A stretch of DNA of 64,000 nt, taken from contig JASANG010000070.1 of the NCBI GenBank assembly GCA_030248215.1, forward strand, positions 84,703 through 148,702. Reading direction: 5' to 3'. A model generated the notes under the pieces. The model was not told where the DNA came from, searched no databases, and was given only the letters and a program-made list of their open reading frames with translations. The position numbers were made by a program, and so were the translations under genes. Of this stretch, positions 58,051 to 64,000 are shown piece by piece. How positions within the stretch are numbered: the first letter of the stretch is position 1; each line of letters begins with the position of its first letter. Source of the DNA: Enoplolaimus lenunculus (Eukaryota > Nematoda > Enoplea > Enoplida > Thoracostomopsidae).

Positions 58051-60796
58051 GTCTGAAAGATGCCGACCTAGCGATTGTGTATTCTCTTTTGGATGAATGC
58101 TTTTTTCATTTCTCGAACATATTTTGCCTAAAATTTAGTCATACAGCATAATATCACAATAACCAGGTCTGGCAAAATCCTAGTTGGCGTATCAAATTGC
58201 ATTTCAAGTTCTAGTTTGTCGAACCAACTTGTTGTTGTTACATTGACAAAATCAGGCATAACTAATGTCAAATTTTTACTCAATATTTAATCAAAACCCA
58301 TAGCGATGCGAATAAAGATTAGACAGGTTTTAAATCTTAGAGTGTAACCGGTAACTAAAATTTAATATTTTACAGAAGGTCAAAAAGACATGCTGATTTT
58401 TGGACGCTTGACTTTGATTCATTCACTCCAATGTTGTATATTTATATTATTAAAAATGGAGTGTCCGTACATCCGTAATTGGGCAGCGTACCAGCTTTCA
58501 TTTGTGTGTATTGAATTTTGATACAAGGAAAACTACATGCAAATTAAGTATAAGAGCCGATTTTTCAACTACAACTAAAATGTCCCTGATAGCAAGAAAA
58601 ATAAAACAATAGCGTTGCAAAAAATATTGCAACTTCGTTGACTAGTAATGTTTATGGATCTGTAATTCTCCACAGCCTCTGTTTAAGGTGCGGTTTTACG
58701 TTTGGTTTAGATTTAATTTTAGTTTAGTTTGAAAAAAATGGCAGTGCCAGAGCCACGTACAACAAGGATTAAACGTCCTATATTTGAAATGACAATAAAA
58801 TCTTTTGTACATGTCGAATATTAATTATTTGGAAGATAATATTTATTCACATGCAAATTTCTCTCAAACTACTTTGCCTTTCATCATATTTAATATATTC
58901 ACGTTCCGATATCGTTCACTCATTGTGCGGATTATTCAAATCCCATTACACTGAAAGTTTAATTGCATTTGAGCACAATTGGAGCGGATCATGACATAAC
59001 TGAGCCCTGTTTCCTATTTATTTCGCAAACCCCTCAATACGTGTGGGAAAGTTTCCGTGAATTTAGGCTTCAGTGATTTTATATGTACCCTATATTAAAA
59101 GCGGATTTAAATATTAGCATGTTTTACCTTATACATTCTTATATATTCTGAGAAGTTTCAATTTATTGATGCATTTTTACAGGCAATAATTACGGCTCTG
59201 GAATCGGTTTGGTTTTGCTTGCGGTAAAACTTTTGTAATTTAATTTTTATAATCTGTGTTTGAGATTGTTTTTTGCAATAAATTTGTTTTAAACCGACAG
59301 TATAGTCGAAATTTTTAGCTTTCTATTTTGCTGTTGTTGTGCTAGAGAACATGAACAATGTGGTAAAATATGGTATTCTGTCAAATGTTGCTTTTTTGGG
59401 TTTTATGAGAGATAAACCGGAACGAAAGTTCAAGCAATCTGAGGCATTCCAGTATTAGCTAAGTATTTTATGAAGACACGCGTACAAAGGGTTAATTCGG
59501 AATACTGAACAGCATAAAATAGATAGAAAAGCTAAATTAAACATCAAAAATTTCAACCCTGAAACATTTTGGGGCAAACAATAACTTGACGAAAACGTGC
59601 GGTAATGCAAGCTCCACCCTTGTGCGATTAAGACAATCTTGCCATCATAAAAATTTCTTAATTGAAGGCGACAAGATTGTAAAACTGCAGGAAAATATTG
59701 CTAACGTGGAATCTGTAGGTAGTAGAAAATTTTCAGCCAAAGGTAAATGAAGCTGTCCTGCAAAGGGAACTGAAGGAAACACCCCTTCCCCACAAACTCT
59801 CGTTGTTGCGGGGGCCTGAAATAGTATTTATCGTGTGGTAACTTTAAGTATTTCATAACTGTCATACAGGGTGTAAACCGGCAGTAGTAAATACAAGGAA
59901 ACGAATAGGGATCAAATTAACGGAAACGAATAGGAAGATCAAATTAACGGAAACGAAAACGGAAAACGGATATTGAATTATAAAGATTTAAAAGATGTTC
60001 TGTTTTTCTGCCAGCACAATTGCGGCGTGCAAAAAATTTAAATCTTAACCAAAAATTGCGGATACATCGAAATGCTTAAGATTTTGAATGAATTTCTTGA
60101 AGCACCATTGCGGCATAGAAAACCTAACGGGACTTTCTAAAATTTTAAAGAAAAATGGCAGATGCATCGAAATGTTTAAGATTTTGGATGAATTTCTTAC
60201 ATTTTATTTCATTTCTAAACTGTTGCAGTATTTCTTGTAAAAAATCGCCAGATACTTACCTGATTTTTGACTAATTTTAATCGTAAAAAATAACAGGATA
60301 TCCCATTACACCCTGCTGTCATGGTATTGAAGAGATGTCGAAAGCTGTGAACCCATAATGTGTTTTCAGAATATAATATCAGACAATTCATTGCTACTTC
60401 GTGTAGAAACCATATTTGAGTTCCGCTCCCTTAATTCCGCACAATGAAATTATTGGTTTGCCAAAGTTTTGTAGATTTTAACTTGAAAACTTTCAATTAT
60501 GCTTTTTAAAATTATAGTTGTAATTCGAGCTGATGTTGGTAATTTTTGCCGTCAACAACAACCAAAAGCTTTGCATCAGTTTTCACTGTAAATAACGGCA
60601 AACAGTATAAACTGATGGTTTATAAAACAACATTAATAACCATTTTGAGCTGAAAGTAGCACTTCTTAAAACCAAAGTTTGATCTCCTTGGGAAGAGCGT
60701 CCAGGGATCTAAGCATAAAATTATATCAGGGCCGCAAAGCTTGTTACCGGTGTCAACACTTCTGTGCGGATGTTGATAACCGTATTCTGTCTGCAG

Positions 60797-61252
60797 CCGC
60801 TATTTGTACGTGAAGTTCCTTGCAGCAAAAAATCGCAGCTGCAACCTGGCAACTAGTCTCTTGCAGCTGCAAGTATTTGCAAGGAAATATCATTTTCATT
60901 TTGAATTTTGACCTGAATTTGTATTGAATAATTTGCTGACGACTGCAAAAAATGTCAAGCATAAGCTATGAATCAAGCGCGATTTGCACATGCAAGCTTT
61001 GCTGCGTAACTTGCAGCTGCAACTTGAATCTTGCAAGTTTTGTTCAAAATTCTTGTTCCGAAAAACTTGCAGCATAAATAGTTCATTAAAAATTGCAGCT
61101 AAAGAATTTAGTTCACATGCGGTATAGACCATACAAGTTCACTGAGTCTTTATTGAAGCCGCTTTCTCATTGGCTGATGAAAAAATTCAAGTTCTGTGTT
61201 GCAATTTGCAGCTGCAGGTCTCGCAACAAAAACTTGCTCTATGTGCCAAATA
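60797..61252. mobile_element. MITE family B, right-arm copy
   Basis: Mirror of 42059-42507 with several small indels between the two. Confidence 0.7.
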
Positions 61253-61925
61253 AGACTTTATGCTTAATACTTATCAAGAACACATACCGTATATATCCTC
61301 ACTTGCGGAAATTACCAAAAATTCAAAACCCCCACAAGTTGGTTGCTAAAAATTCAAACTGTTGCTTTCTTTAGCTCGATGTGAGTTAAAAAGTCGCTGG
61401 TCTCAGTCGCTTCTGTTTGGAAAATTTCAAAAACGTCATTTTGAATGGTGAAAGACGTACTGACCGTTTTTGTAGCGGCAATCTCAAACATCGTACCCGT
61501 AACTATATTCGAAGTCCAAAATGTGTATATATTAAGTATATTAATATAAAATTTTCTTTTGGCTTCTTGCACTTGTTTTGCGACGTTTTTTCACGATATA
61601 TTGTATAATTCATTTTCCGTTGTAAAATTTCACACTTGTATATAAAAATATTTATAATTGTTGGCAGTGCCACTCATGTTTATGGTCGTAGGCTAAACTG
61701 CAATTCTGGCTAATTAATAATTGGCCTGGGCCGCTTAACAATTGGCATGAGCCAATCTGCTATTTTATGTCGTAGCAATTTGGCTTTTCTCTAAACTGCT
61801 ATCGAACTATAGACCAATAAAATTTCATAATTTTGAACGATGCTATACCGCTAACGAATTAGTGTTGATTTTACATCGTTGTTGTTTTCCTGCATCTCAA
61901 TCGCTATTTGGACTAGGCCAAACTG

Positions 61926-62114
61926 CTATTTGCTCAGAAAAACAAATTTATAGCTGAGTGCTGATGGTAAACACCTACCACTCATGAGGATCCGATTCGA
62001 ATCCTGGCTTGAAACTAGATATTTTGATATAAAGAAATCATTTACGCGAGAAAGTGTTAACTTAAAGCATAGGTATGCTGCAGTTTGGAGCTGAAGCCGA
62101 AATTTAACAAACAT
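61926..62114 (+). mobile_element. tRNA-derived SINE family B, right-arm copy
   Basis: Mirror of 41206-41400, boxes intact. Confidence 0.7.
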
Positions 62115-62384
62115 TATAGGTTAATATTGTGAAAACTCAATAGTTTTACCTATTAGGATTGAAATTATAATCTCATAAAAATGTTATCCCATCTCATCTA
62201 TCCATAACCTAAATTCTGCTAGGATTTCGAGGAGCTGTATGCAGTGACATCTGTACAGAAATGTTACCTACAATTGTATCCCCCGAACATTTATCAACCC
62301 ATCTTTAAAACCTAATCATACGCCTAAAATGAAAATTAAGGTTGGCGCTTTGCACCCGTATGATATCGTATAGTGACGAACGGT

Positions 62385-62720
62385 GACGGATGGTGACGAT
62401 CGGCGTCGTACGGATAACGGACGGTGACGGACGGTGCCGTACGGGTGATCGACGGCGCCGTACGGGTGATCGACGGCGCCGTACGGGTGATCGACGGCGC
62501 CGTCCGGGTTATCGCCGGCGCCGGAAGGGTGATCGACGGCGCCGTACGGGTGATCGACGGCGCCGTACGGGTGATCGACGGCGCCGCACGGGTGGTCGAC
62601 GGCGCCGAACGGGTGATCGACGGCGACGTTCTGTTGATTGACGGAGCAGGACGGATGATAGACGGCGCCGTACGGGTGATCGACGGTGCCGGGCTGTTGA
62701 CGGACGGTGCTGGACGTCAA
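62385..62720. repeat. 21-bp minisatellite, right arm
   Basis: Mirror array with about 13 units but more variant units than the left arm; homogenised central units of the left arm are replaced by several different variants here. Confidence 0.9.
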
Positions 62721-63410
62721 CTACAGTGCAACTCTAAATATTTATAAGATGTTTTTTTCAGTCAATACAATTGAGGAATAAAATTTAAACAATCATCGGG
62801 TCTTCTAACATTTTAAAAAAATTCCAAATATACCAAAAATTTTCATATTTTGGATGAATTACGTCAATTTTATTCAAGTCGAACAATCGTAGCATATCTG
62901 TTTTGAAAAAAATGAAACATTTTACAACTTTATCACTATAGCTATAAATCAACAATTTCTGGCATTTCTACAGTGGAAACAGAAATGAACGTTGATGTTT
63001 ACCTTATAGAGGAACGGAGACGAATACTCTGTTACTCCCTGCTATGCTAGTGTTAAACCGGAAACCTATCTTGACGAAACTTTCAGCTACACGTTGTATG
63101 ATTTGTTTTGGACTCTTGTAAACTTTCACCCAACTTTTTAGAAACCTAACCGTAAACCTATGGGTAGCAAAATACTTGTCATGCGGCGTTGTATGTCAAA
63201 AAATTTTTGTCTACAAATTGATATGTTGTCTCATGCGGCAATGCACGTTCGTCGCCAGATGCCGGACGGCGCCGAACGATGCCGCACGATATTAAAACAG
63301 TCAAAAGTAAAAACGCCAGCGTAAGCCTGATCCTAATCCTATTGCTGGTGCAGAGAATGCGTACAACAATCTACACGCTTGTCAGCGTTGATTGTTGTTG
63401 GCACTTGTTT

Positions 63411-63418
63411 TTTATATA
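63411..63418 (+). promoter_or_regulatory. TATA-like box upstream of the right-arm neuropeptide-like gene
   Basis: TTTATATA about 140 bp upstream of the ATG, conserved in the left arm (39871-39880). Position would place a start site near 63445. In AT-rich DNA this could be chance. Confidence 0.35.
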
Positions 63419-63551
63419 CTGCCGTGCGTATATCTTTGAAATATTCGCCGGAAGAGAAAACGCTTCATTTTAGCAATTATTAACAAAAATACTATTTTAT
63501 TGTTCCGTTGTATTTACAAAAATTAACAACAACCAATAGCAAAAACAAAAA

Positions 63552-63821
63552 ATGAATGCATTCAAGCTAAGTTTGTTATTAACTGCACTTCTGGCATCCA
63601 CGTGCATTTGTGCCGGTCATAGCATTGCCGGCTACCGACGATATGGTCTGCTCAAGACTCGGATACCACCGTTGCCCGAATATTATATTTTAGAAACGAA
63701 AAAGCGTTCTTCGCAGACAGACGAAGACAATTTCGACCGAGAAGATCGCGATTATCGGCCAATGATGTTTGGAAAACGAGCAGCAGCTGAAATCGATTAT
63801 GAACCAATGATATTTGGATAA
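63552..63821 (+). CDS. Neuropeptide-like precursor with two predicted amidated peptides (right-arm copy)
   Basis: Mirror copy of 39468-39737 with Ile19 and one synonymous change in 270 bases; both cleavage sites and both Gly donors are kept, so both copies could be active. The start ATG follows AACAAAAA. A TATA-like TTTATATA lies at 63411-63418, about 140 bp upstream, and AATTAAA at 63849-63855 is a weak polyadenylation candidate. The two genes point outward, away from the palindrome centre. The shared Asp-Tyr-x-Pro-Met-x-Phe-Gly core in the two peptides of one precursor is typical of tandem peptide paralogues in neuropeptide precursors. Confidence 0.8.
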   Translation: MNAFKLSLLLTALLASTCICAGHSIAGYRRYGLLKTRIPPLPEYYILETKKRSSQTDEDNFDREDRDYRPMMFGKRAAAEIDYEPMIFG

Positions 63822-64000
63822 AAACATTAAAAAACGTTTAAACGAACCAATTAAATTACAGCAGTAAAAATTTGACAAATTTGTGATGAGCTATGATGTT
63901 TACTTTAAAAGGATCAACAATGAAGAAGTATTATTCAAATTGAAAATGCGATCACAATTCAGGATATGTTATATTAAAAATTGCATCAATTTTTACGAGT

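Larger units (their letters stand above)
51723..64000 (-). repeat. Right arm of a giant inverted repeat
   Basis: Mirror of 39283-51591. It still matches, imperfectly, at the window end, so the arm may extend beyond 64000. Confidence 0.95.

Overview
The window is metazoan, very probably invertebrate, nuclear DNA. It is AT-rich, genes are split by GT-AG introns, and most of the sequence is introns, short inverted-repeat (MITE-like) elements, tRNA-derived SINEs, minisatellites and one Penelope-like retroelement. Degenerate arrays of a TTAGGC-like hexamer recur, but they sit inside a dispersed repeat, so I do not use them to assign a phylum.

Region 1 (738-28856, minus strand) is one large gene. 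The first exon encodes a signal peptide and a Ser/Thr/Met/Asp-rich stretch. It is followed by 14 readable exons and one decayed exon. Nearly all readable exons carry one copy of a roughly 100-residue, acidic, helix-rich unit. Every splice junction I can place is phase 2, and every internal exon is a multiple of three, so exons can be duplicated or skipped without changing frame. The readable exons sum to 5,421 nt, i.e. 1,806 residues plus stop. I do not recognise the family. The introns hold MITEs, SINEs and minisatellites, several nested in one another.

Region 2 (about 28.9-39.2 kb) has no convincing host gene. It holds a 1.3-kb minisatellite of 18-bp units, a cluster of short palindromes, MITEs, a SINE, a long CAA/CAG microsatellite, and a Penelope-like element (reverse transcriptase plus GIY-YIG endonuclease) bordered by TA repeats.

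Region 3 (about 39.28 kb to the window end) is a giant inverted repeat: two arms of at least 12.3 kb around a spacer of about 130 bp centred near 51.66 kb. The arms are similar but not identical, with substitutions, indels and different minisatellite variants. Each arm carries an outward-facing copy of a small intronless neuropeptide-like gene (89 aa, signal peptide, two predicted C-terminally amidated peptides ending PMMF and PMIF) and what look like exons of a second, unrecognised gene near the centre. The palindrome may be a real duplicated locus or an assembly join of two haplotypes; the sequence alone does not decide.
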